Below, one piece after another: positions 1 through 7,814 of a stretch of DNA of 64,000 bases. The translations under genes and the position numbers were made by a program. The stretch is taken from positions 1-64,000 of IMG/VR virus record IMGVR_UViG_3300021197_001584. One strand, given 5' to 3'. Each line of letters starts with the position of its first letter. Within the stretch, counting starts at the first letter, position 1. The DNA comes from a virus. The notes beneath the pieces are model-generated. The model did no database searches. It was not told the DNA's origin and worked only from the letters and a program-made list of their open reading frames with translations.

Positions 1-71
1 GCTGCGACCGCTGATTGGTCGATTTCTCTTAGTTCAATTCCTGGGGACAAAAAGTCAAACTTGGTAGGCAT
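1..71 (-). CDS. Tail sheath protein, N-terminus only (runs off the left edge)
   Basis: The first 23 codons of a gene cut by the window edge. The ATG at 71 follows an AAGGAG ribosome site and reads MPTKFDFLSPGIELREIDQS, which matches the very start of contractile tail sheath proteins (T4 gp18 begins with the same LSPGIEL core). The gene follows a gp15-like sheath terminator, as expected for a neck-to-tail order. Sheath protein polymerises around the tail tube and contracts on infection. It is preceded by the ACTATTTA motif at 106-113, so it probably has its own late promoter. Only the N-terminus is visible, so domain content and length cannot be judged. Confidence 0.85.
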   Translation of the reverse strand, partial: MPTKFDFLSPGIELREIDQSAVA

Positions 72-105
72 TAAAAACTCTCCTTTTTAAAATTCATTTT
101 CCTAG

Positions 106-113
106 TAAATAGT
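106..113 (-). promoter_or_regulatory. Putative late promoter octamer ACTATTTA
   Basis: Minus-strand ACTATTTA, 34 bases before the sheath start codon and downstream of the gp15-like gene. It is one of a set of exact intergenic copies, all in transcription orientation. Confidence 0.5.
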
Positions 114-130
114 GCTCTGAAACCTCAAAG

Positions 131-946
131 TCACAAATCTCGGTATTTCTCGCCGTTCTTATTCCACGGCTTTTCTTCACCCACAATGACGCGCTCTCTT
201 GAGATCTTGACTTCAACAATTGTTTCTTCTCTTTTGATGAATGGCTCTTGAGCCTCAACGCTAGATTGGTTGATGTATCCGAGCACTTTAATTTGGACTT
301 TTGCATTAAACATTCTTTCGTCTTGACCAAGGTTTGCTTGGTTGCTGTTGATTCCGTAGTCATCTTGGATGAAGGCTTCATACTGATAGCCGTTGTTCTC
401 GACGATAAAATAATTCTTAACACTGTTCATGAACAATGGTAGCACTTCATTCATCTGTTGTTGATATTCTGTTCTTATGTTGATCTCGAACATACATGTC
501 AAATAAGTGGGTTTTGGTATCGAAATTGTCTCGTAGACAATCTTTTTTGTAGAAACAGGTCCTGTATCATCACCTGTTTCCGCTCGCTTTCTAGAAGCGT
601 TTTGAAAATTCTGTGTTTTATCTTGTTGAATGACTTTTCGAATAACAATTCGTTCATCGTCTCCAACATAAGCAGCTTGCACGGATCCTTTAAATGCGTC
701 ATCTCTAGAGACAGATGTTCTAGAGATTGTAATCAATGGCAAACGAAGCTTTCCAACCTTGTCTCTCAACTCTTTGTTGTTCTTGATTTGGAAAGTTCTC
801 TCAGTTCCCATCCATAGGACGTTAACCTTCTCTGTTCCAGCATTTGTTCTGGTGTGAGGGCTTAGTGTCTCGTCAATAAAGCGATAGATTGCTGTATCGA
901 TGTTCTCAAGGGTTGAGGGGTGTGAGATTTCGTTGTTAGCCTGCAT
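131..946 (-). CDS. Tail terminator / sheath stabiliser, gp15-like
   Basis: A 271-residue protein, almost the length of T4 gp15 (272). The segment around residues 145-175 (a predicted strand followed by IRTEYQQQMNEVLPLF) corresponds to the gp15 segment IFTRYEDDMFQIVEQILPYF, and the gene lies between a gp14-like neck gene and the sheath gene, the T4 order. gp15 caps the tail tube and sheath and contacts the neck. The start ATG overlaps the end of the upstream gene by 11 bases, implying translational coupling. The identification rests on pattern, length and position. Confidence 0.75.
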   Translation of the reverse strand: MQANNEISHPSTLENIDTAIYRFIDETLSPHTRTNAGTEKVNVLWMGTERTFQIKNNKELRDKVGKLRLPLITISRTSVSRDDAFKGSVQAAYVGDDERIVIRKVIQQDKTQNFQNASRKRAETGDDTGPVSTKKIVYETISIPKPTYLTCMFEINIRTEYQQQMNEVLPLFMNSVKNYFIVENNGYQYEAFIQDDYGINSNQANLGQDERMFNAKVQIKVLGYINQSSVEAQEPFIKREETIVEVKISRERVIVGEEKPWNKNGEKYRDL

Positions 947-1421
947 TGAATAGTCCGTCTCTTGCTCTTATACATTCAGCTCCAACTTCAAATCTTGTTT
1001 CGGGTTGTCCAAACAGAATTTTTGGTTCAAGAAGCTTTACAATCTCGTAGAATATGCTTCCGAATCTTACGAAGTCACCTTCTCGGACAAACAAGTTCTG
1101 ATCTTCTGTCAATCTTCGCTTATGAAAGTTCACTTTGATCTTTGTTGCTTTGTCGAGAGCGATGTTCTCCATGTCGGAGGTCTCTACTCCTTGAAATTCA
1201 ACCAAAGCAAAGACTCTGATTGGATGCAAGAAGTTTTTCTCGATTGCTTCTCCATAAATAGGGTGGAAATCTGTCGATTCCACATCAATCGGAAAGTAAA
1301 GTACTTGTTGTCCAACGACTCTCTCGATAATCTCGTCGTTTATTTGTTTGACGAGGTCTTTTTCTTTCTCTCCAAAGAACATTGGAGATGGCGGTTGAGT
1401 TGGTCTTTCCCATTCTGACAT
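936..1421 (-). CDS. Head completion / neck protein, gp14-like
   Basis: A 161-residue protein, shorter than T4 gp14 (256). Its N-terminal half carries the pattern EKE+DLVKQINDEIIERVVGQ, then YFPID, FHPIYGEAIEK and a C-terminal FGQPETRFEVGAECIRAR, a combination I recognise from gp14-like neck proteins of T4-type marine phages. The neck complex of gp13- and gp14-like proteins seals the filled head and receives the tail. It lies five bases after the gp13-like gene and overlaps the gp15-like gene. The ATG follows a GGGG-type ribosome site. Confidence 0.72.
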   Translation of the reverse strand: MSEWERPTQPPSPMFFGEKEKDLVKQINDEIIERVVGQQVLYFPIDVESTDFHPIYGEAIEKNFLHPIRVFALVEFQGVETSDMENIALDKATKIKVNFHKRRLTEDQNLFVREGDFVRFGSIFYEIVKLLEPKILFGQPETRFEVGAECIRARDGLFNAG

Positions 1422-1426
1422 CTATG

Positions 1427-2695
1427 TTACCCCACGAAGATCTTTAAAGGTGTTTTCCCTACAATAGCATCGGCATTGTCAACCATTGCTTTATCTGTCT
1501 CTGCTAATTTAGCATATAACATCTCGTCAAGTTGCTTGTTGAGTTCTTCTCGAAGGTTTTGTTGTTCTGTCGATGCTTGAGATAAAAGATCAGATGCATT
1601 CAATTGAATGTTGTCTCCGGGAATTGGCACGTTGCCACCGAACTTGCCTCGGATTTGTCCGAGAGTCTCTTTTGAAAGAGCCAAAGCAAAGCGTCGGATC
1701 CATTGCTTACCAATCGAGTTGATGCTTTCATAAGGAAGGTTCTCCATTGGCATGGTGTTCATGTTGTTTACACCATCGAGTCCTGAGTCATACTCTCCCT
1801 CTGTGAATGCTTGGTTTCCACCATCGATAGAGAATCTAAACCAAAAGGTTTTCTGAGTTACATTGTCTGGCATTGGGTAAAGTCTAAGCTTGTTGTCGAT
1901 GATCTCATAAGAATAGTGAGATGTTCTTGTGTAAAGGTGATCTTCATAAGCCATAGCTTGCAGCTTATTCTGCCAAGCAGGGATGACTTCAAAGGTAGAG
2001 CCGTCTGCATACTGTCCATAGTTATGGAAGTTACCAACGACGTTCAGGCCGCCATAGTATCCATAGAATCTCCACATCTGTCGAGGAGTCACGTAGTACA
2101 TTTGGCGAATCTTAATTCTATATTTCTTATCTCCGTCTCCAATTGCATCAGCAAAAGGTGGAGGGTTGACGGTGTCTGCTGCAAGATCCTCGACTATCTC
2201 CTGAAGATCATAATCTTGATTCAAAGGAGTGATGTCGAACGAAGCAGAGTAGATTGGCGTGGTTCCACCAACAACTGATTCTGTCGAGAACTTGTCTGCG
2301 ATCTTGAAAGCATAGTCAAACTGAAACTTTGGATATTTGAGAGCAACGTTCTCACCATCAGTGATGGCACCTGTCTCATCAAAAGACCCTGTAGGAGAGC
2401 CTAGAGCGCTCCCTAAGGCGTTTCTAGCTTGATGGAGGTTAACTATGTAAGAATACTCTAAACATGCCTCCTCGTAGTTGTTATAGACCTCCTTGGCGGT
2501 CAATTCAATGTCAAGGACATCTCCACCAAGTCTGTTGTAAGTGTATGCAACTTGTGATGCTGCTCCGTCTCGAAAGACACTGTCGTCCTTGTAGAAGCCA
2601 ATTGCCAATGATGTTTGAACATCTGCTGCGGTACCTTCGGATGGTAACGTAATTGCCGATGTTGTCGATGCCGGCGTTAATGTTGGGAAAGCCAT
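1427..2695 (-). CDS. Neck protein, gp13-like
   Basis: A 422-residue protein, longer than T4 gp13 (309). The C-terminal third has the recognisable run of a helix with ALSKETLGQIRGKFGG, a VPIPGDNIQLNA loop and a long helix (LLSQASTEQQNLREELNKQL), a pattern seen in gp13-type neck proteins. The first gene of a neck unit (gp13-gp14-gp15-sheath), it is preceded by a terminator and the ACTATTTA motif, with a GGAGG ribosome site ahead of the ATG. Its role is inferred from family resemblance and from the T4-like gene order. Confidence 0.68.
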   Translation of the reverse strand: MAFPTLTPASTTSAITLPSEGTAADVQTSLAIGFYKDDSVFRDGAASQVAYTYNRLGGDVLDIELTAKEVYNNYEEACLEYSYIVNLHQARNALGSALGSPTGSFDETGAITDGENVALKYPKFQFDYAFKIADKFSTESVVGGTTPIYSASFDITPLNQDYDLQEIVEDLAADTVNPPPFADAIGDGDKKYRIKIRQMYYVTPRQMWRFYGYYGGLNVVGNFHNYGQYADGSTFEVIPAWQNKLQAMAYEDHLYTRTSHYSYEIIDNKLRLYPMPDNVTQKTFWFRFSIDGGNQAFTEGEYDSGLDGVNNMNTMPMENLPYESINSIGKQWIRRFALALSKETLGQIRGKFGGNVPIPGDNIQLNASDLLSQASTEQQNLREELNKQLDEMLYAKLAETDKAMVDNADAIVGKTPLKIFVG

Positions 2696-2714
2696 AGTAA
2701 ATCCTCCGTCTTAC

Positions 2715-2722
2715 TAAATAGT
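2715..2722 (-). promoter_or_regulatory. Putative late promoter octamer ACTATTTA
   Basis: Minus-strand GACTATTTAG, 19 bases before the gp13-like start and directly after a terminator hairpin. The terminator-then-motif arrangement is the main reason to read it as a promoter. Confidence 0.55.
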
Positions 2723-2730
2723 CGAAATAA

Positions 2731-2765
2731 AAGGAAACCCCCGAGCAACGAATCACTCGAGGGCA
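2731..2765 (-). terminator. Rho-independent terminator
   Basis: On the minus strand CCCTCGAG pairs with CTCGGGGG (one G-T pair) across a 10-base loop, followed by a T-rich tract. It ends transcription after the gene at 2787-3137. Confidence 0.7.
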
Positions 2766-2786
2766 AGGAGGTTAAATGAAACAAAC

Positions 2787-3137
2787 TTAATTCTTTTTCT
2801 TGGAGGATTTGCGAGTTGTTTTCTTTTTGCGAGTTGCTTTCTTTTCCTTAACTTCTTCTACTGCTTCCTTTGTCTCTTCGACAATGTCTTCAGTAGTTGC
2901 TTTGACTTCTTCGATTGCTTCTTCGACTTTTTCAACAATCTCTTCAGCGATCTCTTCTGCTTTCTCTGCAGCTTCGACAACTTCTTCTTTTATTTCTTTT
3001 GCAATCTCTACAGCCTTTTCCGCTACTTCTTCAACGGTTTCGGTGATTGCTTGTTTTGCTTCGAGAGCAGCTTTGCGAGCAGCAAGAGCGCGTTCTCTAA
3101 TCATTTTTCTTTTCATTTTTTTTCTATTGCTAGCCAT
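2787..3137 (-). CDS. Lys/Glu-rich helical protein with basic ends
   Basis: A 116-residue protein of unknown function with very biased composition. Residues 1-30 are basic (NRKKMKRKMIRERALAARK). Residues 30-95 are a continuous, strongly acidic amphipathic helix with E-x-x-E-x-A-E-E spacing and no Pro. The last 18 residues are almost all Lys, Arg, Ser and Thr, like a histone H1 tail. It could be a DNA-binding internal head protein, a coiled-coil structural protein or a scaffold-like factor. It sits between a small fibre-type gene and the neck module. The ATG follows AGGAG. Confidence 0.6.
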   Translation of the reverse strand: MASNRKKMKRKMIRERALAARKAALEAKQAITETVEEVAEKAVEIAKEIKEEVVEAAEKAEEIAEEIVEKVEEAIEEVKATTEDIVEETKEAVEEVKEKKATRKKKTTRKSSKKKN

Positions 3138-3155
3138 GTTATTCTCCTATCTTTA

Positions 3156-3557
3156 TTATGACTGTGCCCACGTTACGCCGTGAGTCATTCCTTGAACATA
3201 CCATTTGTCTCCATCGCAAATTAAATCAATGTAAGATCCACTTGCAGCGCCATTTGGTAATACGATGGTTGTCTCTGTGTTGTCACCAAGCGACAAGACG
3301 CCAACTCCACTATTGTCATAAATGACCACTCCTTCCATTGCTGGAAGTGTTAGTGTTAAGTCATATCCTGTTTCAGTTAGAATGATCTTCATGTAAGATC
3401 CTTTCTCAGAATAGTTCACTGTTAAAGTTACAGCATTGCTTGATGCATCAACAAATAGACAATATCCGCTGAGCTTATTAGAGATTGAAGAATCAGATGA
3501 GATGTTTTGAGTAAGCCATCGAGCGGCATTGAATGGTGTTCTTGCGATTTTAGCCAT
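3156..3557 (-). CDS. Small beta-rich virion (fibre-type) protein
   Basis: A 133-residue protein with no identified family. Residues 35-125 read as alternating beta strands with Gly/Asn/Asp turns, ending in CDGDKWYVQGMTHG. A similar turn (G-N-Q-W-F-I-W) closes the N-terminal domain of the fibre encoded just upstream (3654-7691), and similar strand/turn patterns occur at the C-terminus of the fibre at 16009-18168. This suggests a small tip or head-decoration protein. It carries its own ACTATTTA motif upstream. Confidence 0.55.
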   Translation of the reverse strand: MAKIARTPFNAARWLTQNISSDSSISNKLSGYCLFVDASSNAVTLTVNYSEKGSYMKIILTETGYDLTLTLPAMEGVVIYDNSGVGVLSLGDNTETTIVLPNGAASGSYIDLICDGDKWYVQGMTHGVTWAQS

Positions 3558-3578
3558 TGTTTTAATTCCTTTTGTTAT

Positions 3579-3586
3579 TAAATAGT
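3579..3586 (-). promoter_or_regulatory. Putative late promoter octamer ACTATTTA
   Basis: Minus-strand AACTATTTAA, 21 bases ahead of the ATG at 3557, with AAGGAA as ribosome site between them. Confidence 0.5.
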
Positions 3587-3617
3587 TTGTTTATCAGAAG
3601 ATGGAGTGATTATTTCA

Positions 3618-3648
3618 ACGCCAACTCCAGTTGTAAAATGGTTGGCGT
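3618..3648 (-). terminator. Inverted repeat after the 3654-7691 fibre gene
   Basis: ACGCCAAC and GTTGGCGT form a perfect 8-bp stem with a 15-base loop, five bases after the stop codon of the fibre gene. There is no T-run behind it, so it may be a weak terminator or a 3' end stabiliser. Confidence 0.35.
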
Positions 3649-3653
3649 AAGAA

Positions 3654-6600
3654 CTAGCATGCTCCATTACCAGCATTGTATCTTGTGGTCACCTCTGTGG
3701 GAGACAAGACTTGGTTCAAAACCTCCACTCTTGATATTTCACCATCGAAGAAGTCATATGGTCCGCTGTTGACATTGTTGATTGCACCAATATAGAGAGG
3801 TTGACCAGCCACATACCCAGTAGCAGCGGTGTTACCAGCATTTTGCTGATGGTAAAGTGAATTATCAACATATAGTTTTCTATTGGGACTCCCAAGGGTC
3901 CAGGTTACAACAATGTGATGCCATTGACCATTATTTAGACCATTTGGGCCATCGGTTTGAACGTTGGTCTGATTCGGAGTTCTGTATTGAAGTTTTCCAT
4001 TGTTCAATCCTATGAAAAATCCATTATTCCCAGCACCAGCAATGTGAGAAGAGATTATCCTACTAGTTGAATCTGATGTCTTGAACCACAGAGAGATGGA
4101 AATTGAGTCTGTATATCTAAAGCCATCAGAAACTGTAGCATAGTCACCATTCCCATCAAGATGTAAGGTGCAGTTTGCAATAGATGCATTATCAAACAGT
4201 GTTGCTGACTGCTCTATAAAAACAGGCAATGCTGCAGCTTCTGCAATAGTCATTTGGCGATCTGTTTGGTTGTAAATTGCGACGACTTGAGACTCTGCCA
4301 ATGCTGTCCCTGAAGCGATTTGCCATGAGTCGGATGAGTGATCCAAGGTGTTTCCACTAATATTTCCACCGCTAGAATATCCACCAATCCCAAATGTTCG
4401 ATCTGTTATCTTCTTAAGAAGATTGTTGCTTAAGTTTAGAGTTTCGCTTACTTTTTCTCCATTCACAAACATCTTCAAATCATGATTTGATGGATTTGAT
4501 GCATTTTGAGAATATGTTACAGCAAGGTGGTACCACTCACCCACGTTCAGTGCACTAGTGCTACTACCAAATTTTTGCTGATTATTAAAGAAAATGCATC
4601 GAAATTCTAGATTACCATTCCCCAATAAAGAAGTGGCGAGTCTAAATTCATTATTTGAATCTTGAGCATTACCTCCAACATATCTCCAATTGTTAGCCCA
4701 AGTTTGATCAGGTCTAAACCAAAAAGAAACAGTAAGCTCTTCGTCTACTCGCGTTCCGTCTGAATTAAAATCAACAACACCTTCTGTCTCCAAGTTAAAC
4801 GTGGCTCCATGTTGCCCGCCATGTCCATTGTTCCTAGAAAATATACCAGAAGAAACGGTCGCGTTACCAACGATTGCCAGCCCAGACAAGTCTTCTAGGA
4901 ATAGATCAGTTCGTTCTATTGTTATTTGATTATCGAAGCCTGCATTATATAAATCTGAGACTTCTTGATCTGTCCAAATAAAGTTATTAATCACCATGTT
5001 GGTCATCTTTCCTCTGAATGCTTCTCCTGCTCGGATTCCACCAGCGGTACCGGTACCGGTTCCAATGATTAATCCGTAAACATCATCTCCGTCTCTAAAT
5101 GGATCTGACTTGGAATTGAAGGTCACAGTGCTCCCAAGCTGTTGACCGTCGTAATAAAATTTCTTTTCTCCGTCGATGTTATCCCAAGTCAAGGTTAGCA
5201 TGTGCCATTGTTCATCATTCCAATCACCAGATGGTACTGCTTCATCGATTACTCCACCACTAGGTGTGATGACTCTAAATCCATTATATGGACTGCTTGT
5301 CTGGTTTCCTATTACGTGGGCAAATTTCTGATTTCCTGAATGTGCCCAACCAAGAGACACAAACTTGTTGACTGCATCTTGAGTATTTTCTGTTGATTTA
5401 ATCCAAAAACTAATAGATAAATAATCTTGATACATATATTCGGCAATGTCACCATTTATAATATATTCATCTTCCGTTATTTCCAGAATTGAATTGGTTA
5501 GTGTAGGCGACCCGACTATCGTAGAAGATGGATCGTTATAAACCTCGTCTATGATGCTGGCAATACCAACTTCTGATGTGCCCCCTCCTGCACCTGTGAC
5601 AGTGACACCACCAGTTGCTGAGCTTTGAGTCGACTCTTCATCAACAGAGTTGACGGTTGAGGCTTCAAAAGTGTATTCACCAGCACTCAATGTCAATGTT
5701 GCACTGAAAGTTCCGTTAGTGACTTGGAACTCTACGTCGACATTGTTCTCTTGGTAAACTTCTTCCAAGCCATTGCTGTCTGTGACATAGATTTTAACAC
5801 TAAGATTGTCGGCATAAGTTCCAGTAACGTCACCAATAACGACCGCCTCTAGAGAACTGGCTGTTGCTTCAATGTTTGTTGGGACAACTACTTGTGTAGA
5901 AACATTCACGGTTCTGGCTGCATTTGCAGAGTTGCCTGCGTTGTCTGTGGCGTTGTAGGTAACAGTGTAAGAGCCTTCTGCCGACAACACTTGTGCATCC
6001 CAGTTTGATGTCTGCGTTGCAACTCCTGATCGCGCATCTGAAACACTAAACCCAGCGTCGTTACTAGAATCGATGTTTCCTAGATAAACTGTTTGTGTTC
6101 CATCAGCCAATGTGATCTCTGGTGGAACACGGTCTACATTCAATTGGAAGCTTGCTGCTTGCGATTGGTGATGGTTCGGAAGAGTTGCCTTGACTGATAG
6201 CGATGTGACTGATTCATCTGCAACAGCAATGGTCGCTGACCATTGGCCATCAACAGCAACTGTTGGACCAGAAACTAGTGTCGCTGGATTTGCTCCATCA
6301 AATACTTCAATCGTTGCACCGATCTCTGTCGTCCCTAAGATCGTAAGTGAATTGCTGGTGTTTGTCCACACGCTCGTTTGTTCTCCGTCAACTCCAATAG
6401 TCGGTGTGTCCGTAACTGGCTGAACATGATTAAAAGCAGGGGAATATTCTCCGAAATCACTTAGGTTTGGATTGCCAACGCCGGCTTCGCTTGCTTGGGC
6501 TTTTAGTGTAAAAATTCCGTTGAAAGCAAGGACTATGGGTCCAATCGACCATTGACCAGTAACTGAATCTGAGACAACTGTGGGGCTTAATGGTTGATTG

Positions 6601-7691
6601 TCTCTAAATAAAGTAATCGTCTTGCCCGGCTCTGCTGTCCCATTCGCAGACAACTCATTTATGTTTGTAATAGAAGCTGCTAAAAATACTGGTGCTGCAG
6701 GTGGTGTGTCATCAACGATTGTTCCTGTCACAGTTTGAGAAACAGTAACTCCACCGTTAACAGCAGGGTCTGTGATTGAGTAGATGATGTCGAAAGTATC
6801 TCCATGAACTAGATTTTCGGTCCATGCATTGCTATCAACAGCTACGGTTATCTGTGTTCCATCGGGCTTAGCAGCACTGGCTCCTGATGCGAAATTAACA
6901 ACCTCCGCAGGATCTGGGGAAAATGCTGAAGGGACAGTGAAAGTGATCGGACCAGTGTCTCTAAAGAATGACCTATTTTGAACGCCGTTTCCTCTAGAAG
7001 TATTAAAGTCGAACGTGTAAGTCGCATTTGGAAGATCAGTTGCTCTCGTCACAGTCCAGCGACCTGTTGATGGTATTGTAATATCTATCGGAGTAATTGC
7101 TCCTCCGTCTTCAGTGATAGTTAAGGATGCACCAGGTTCGCCTTCACCTGAAAAAGTCAAGTCATGTCGTGCTTCCAGTGCACTTCCAACAAAACGAACA
7201 TCAGATGTTATTACAACATTAGTGATGTCTGCATAAGTAGGCCCCGTAGGCGTTGGCGTGTAAGTTGTAATAGTGCCACCTGCTCGAACATTTATTGTTC
7301 CACCTGTTGCAATAGACCAAATAAACCATTGATTCCCATTTGACAATGTCTGAATATAGCATCCATCTTTGACATCGCCTTCGAGAGTTATCTCATCGGT
7401 TCCAATTTGAATTGGATTAATTGACAATGATCCGTTATCAGTGTTGAGAACTAGACCTCTAAGGGATGCACCACTTGATGTTTTTAATGTGATATCTCCA
7501 GTCATCTCGGCTGTATTGATTATGTTGTAGGTGTAGGTCTTTGATAAATTTGGAAGTTTAATAAATAAATCATCTGATCCGATAGGGATCACAGTTTCTC
7601 CAAAGTTTTGATTTGGAGCCAGTTCCTTATTTGCTCTAGTTTTAGAAATGACGTTCTTAAATGATTTAACAGTTGATTTTGTAGACTTCAT
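3654..7691 (-). CDS. Large fibre/adhesin with Ig-like repeats and three LamG-like domains
   Basis: A 1345-residue protein. Residues 1-135 form a beta domain probably used for attachment. Residues 150-700 hold consecutive Ig-like repeats; one near 515-600 has the PPEITLADG...VTYNATDNAGNSA pattern of HYR/DUF5011 domains. Residues 710-1345 are three concanavalin/LamG-like domains, each with the FWIKS or FWF strand, a Q-W-H/W-Y-H strand and V-N-G/Y-Y-D-G hairpin. Such domains bind sugars. It is a virion adhesin for host surface polysaccharide, or a head-mounted fibre, since it follows the capsid gene. The ATG follows GGAG and the gene has its own terminator-motif pair upstream. The first two LamG domains are duplicated in the gene at 11021-12814. 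Confidence 0.75.
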   Translation of the reverse strand: MKSTKSTVKSFKNVISKTRANKELAPNQNFGETVIPIGSDDLFIKLPNLSKTYTYNIINTAEMTGDITLKTSSGASLRGLVLNTDNGSLSINPIQIGTDEITLEGDVKDGCYIQTLSNGNQWFIWSIATGGTINVRAGGTITTYTPTPTGPTYADITNVVITSDVRFVGSALEARHDLTFSGEGEPGASLTITEDGGAITPIDITIPSTGRWTVTRATDLPNATYTFDFNTSRGNGVQNRSFFRDTGPITFTVPSAFSPDPAEVVNFASGASAAKPDGTQITVAVDSNAWTENLVHGDTFDIIYSITDPAVNGGVTVSQTVTGTIVDDTPPAAPVFLAASITNINELSANGTAEPGKTITLFRDNQPLSPTVVSDSVTGQWSIGPIVLAFNGIFTLKAQASEAGVGNPNLSDFGEYSPAFNHVQPVTDTPTIGVDGEQTSVWTNTSNSLTILGTTEIGATIEVFDGANPATLVSGPTVAVDGQWSATIAVADESVTSLSVKATLPNHHQSQAASFQLNVDRVPPEITLADGTQTVYLGNIDSSNDAGFSVSDARSGVATQTSNWDAQVLSAEGSYTVTYNATDNAGNSANAARTVNVSTQVVVPTNIEATASSLEAVVIGDVTGTYADNLSVKIYVTDSNGLEEVYQENNVDVEFQVTNGTFSATLTLSAGEYTFEASTVNSVDEESTQSSATGGVTVTGAGGGTSEVGIASIIDEVYNDPSSTIVGSPTLTNSILEITEDEYIINGDIAEYMYQDYLSISFWIKSTENTQDAVNKFVSLGWAHSGNQKFAHVIGNQTSSPYNGFRVITPSGGVIDEAVPSGDWNDEQWHMLTLTWDNIDGEKKFYYDGQQLGSTVTFNSKSDPFRDGDDVYGLIIGTGTGTAGGIRAGEAFRGKMTNMVINNFIWTDQEVSDLYNAGFDNQITIERTDLFLEDLSGLAIVGNATVSSGIFSRNNGHGGQHGATFNLETEGVVDFNSDGTRVDEELTVSFWFRPDQTWANNWRYVGGNAQDSNNEFRLATSLLGNGNLEFRCIFFNNQQKFGSSTSALNVGEWYHLAVTYSQNASNPSNHDLKMFVNGEKVSETLNLSNNLLKKITDRTFGIGGYSSGGNISGNTLDHSSDSWQIASGTALAESQVVAIYNQTDRQMTIAEAAALPVFIEQSATLFDNASIANCTLHLDGNGDYATVSDGFRYTDSISISLWFKTSDSTSRIISSHIAGAGNNGFFIGLNNGKLQYRTPNQTNVQTDGPNGLNNGQWHHIVVTWTLGSPNRKLYVDNSLYHQQNAGNTAATGYVAGQPLYIGAINNVNSGPYDFFDGEISRVEVLNQVLSPTEVTTRYNAGNGAC
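4234..5560 (-). repeat. Two-LamG cassette, copy 1
   Basis: This segment encodes a pair of LamG-like domains that also occurs, in the same order, at 11038-12330. The proteins share SKSDPFRDGDDVYGLIIGTG exactly and the ending T/S-D-R-Q-M-T/S-I-x-x-A-A-A. Base-level similarity is obvious around 5040-5120 against 11845-11930. Boundaries are approximate. Confidence 0.7.
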
Positions 7692-7722
7692 CGATGTGCT
7701 CCGATTGTTTTTTTATTCTCAA

Positions 7723-7730
7723 TAAATAGT
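7723..7730 (-). promoter_or_regulatory. Putative late promoter octamer ACTATTTA
   Basis: Minus-strand GACTATTTAT, 31 bases ahead of the fibre ATG at 7691 and just after the terminator of the capsid gene. Confidence 0.5.
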
Positions 7731-7749
7731 CTTCCAAAGCCTTAAGAAA

Positions 7750-7785
7750 CAAAAAAACCCCAACTCCGAAGAGAAGGGGTTTTTG
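7750..7785 (-). terminator. Rho-independent terminator after the major capsid gene
   Basis: AAAACCCC and CTC pair with GAG and GGGGTTTT around a TTCG tetraloop, with a T7 tail on the minus strand. The A-tract on the other side makes it potentially bidirectional. Confidence 0.85.
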
Positions 7786-7814
7786 AGTTACCTAGAAAAG
7801 GACTAGGTTATGGC

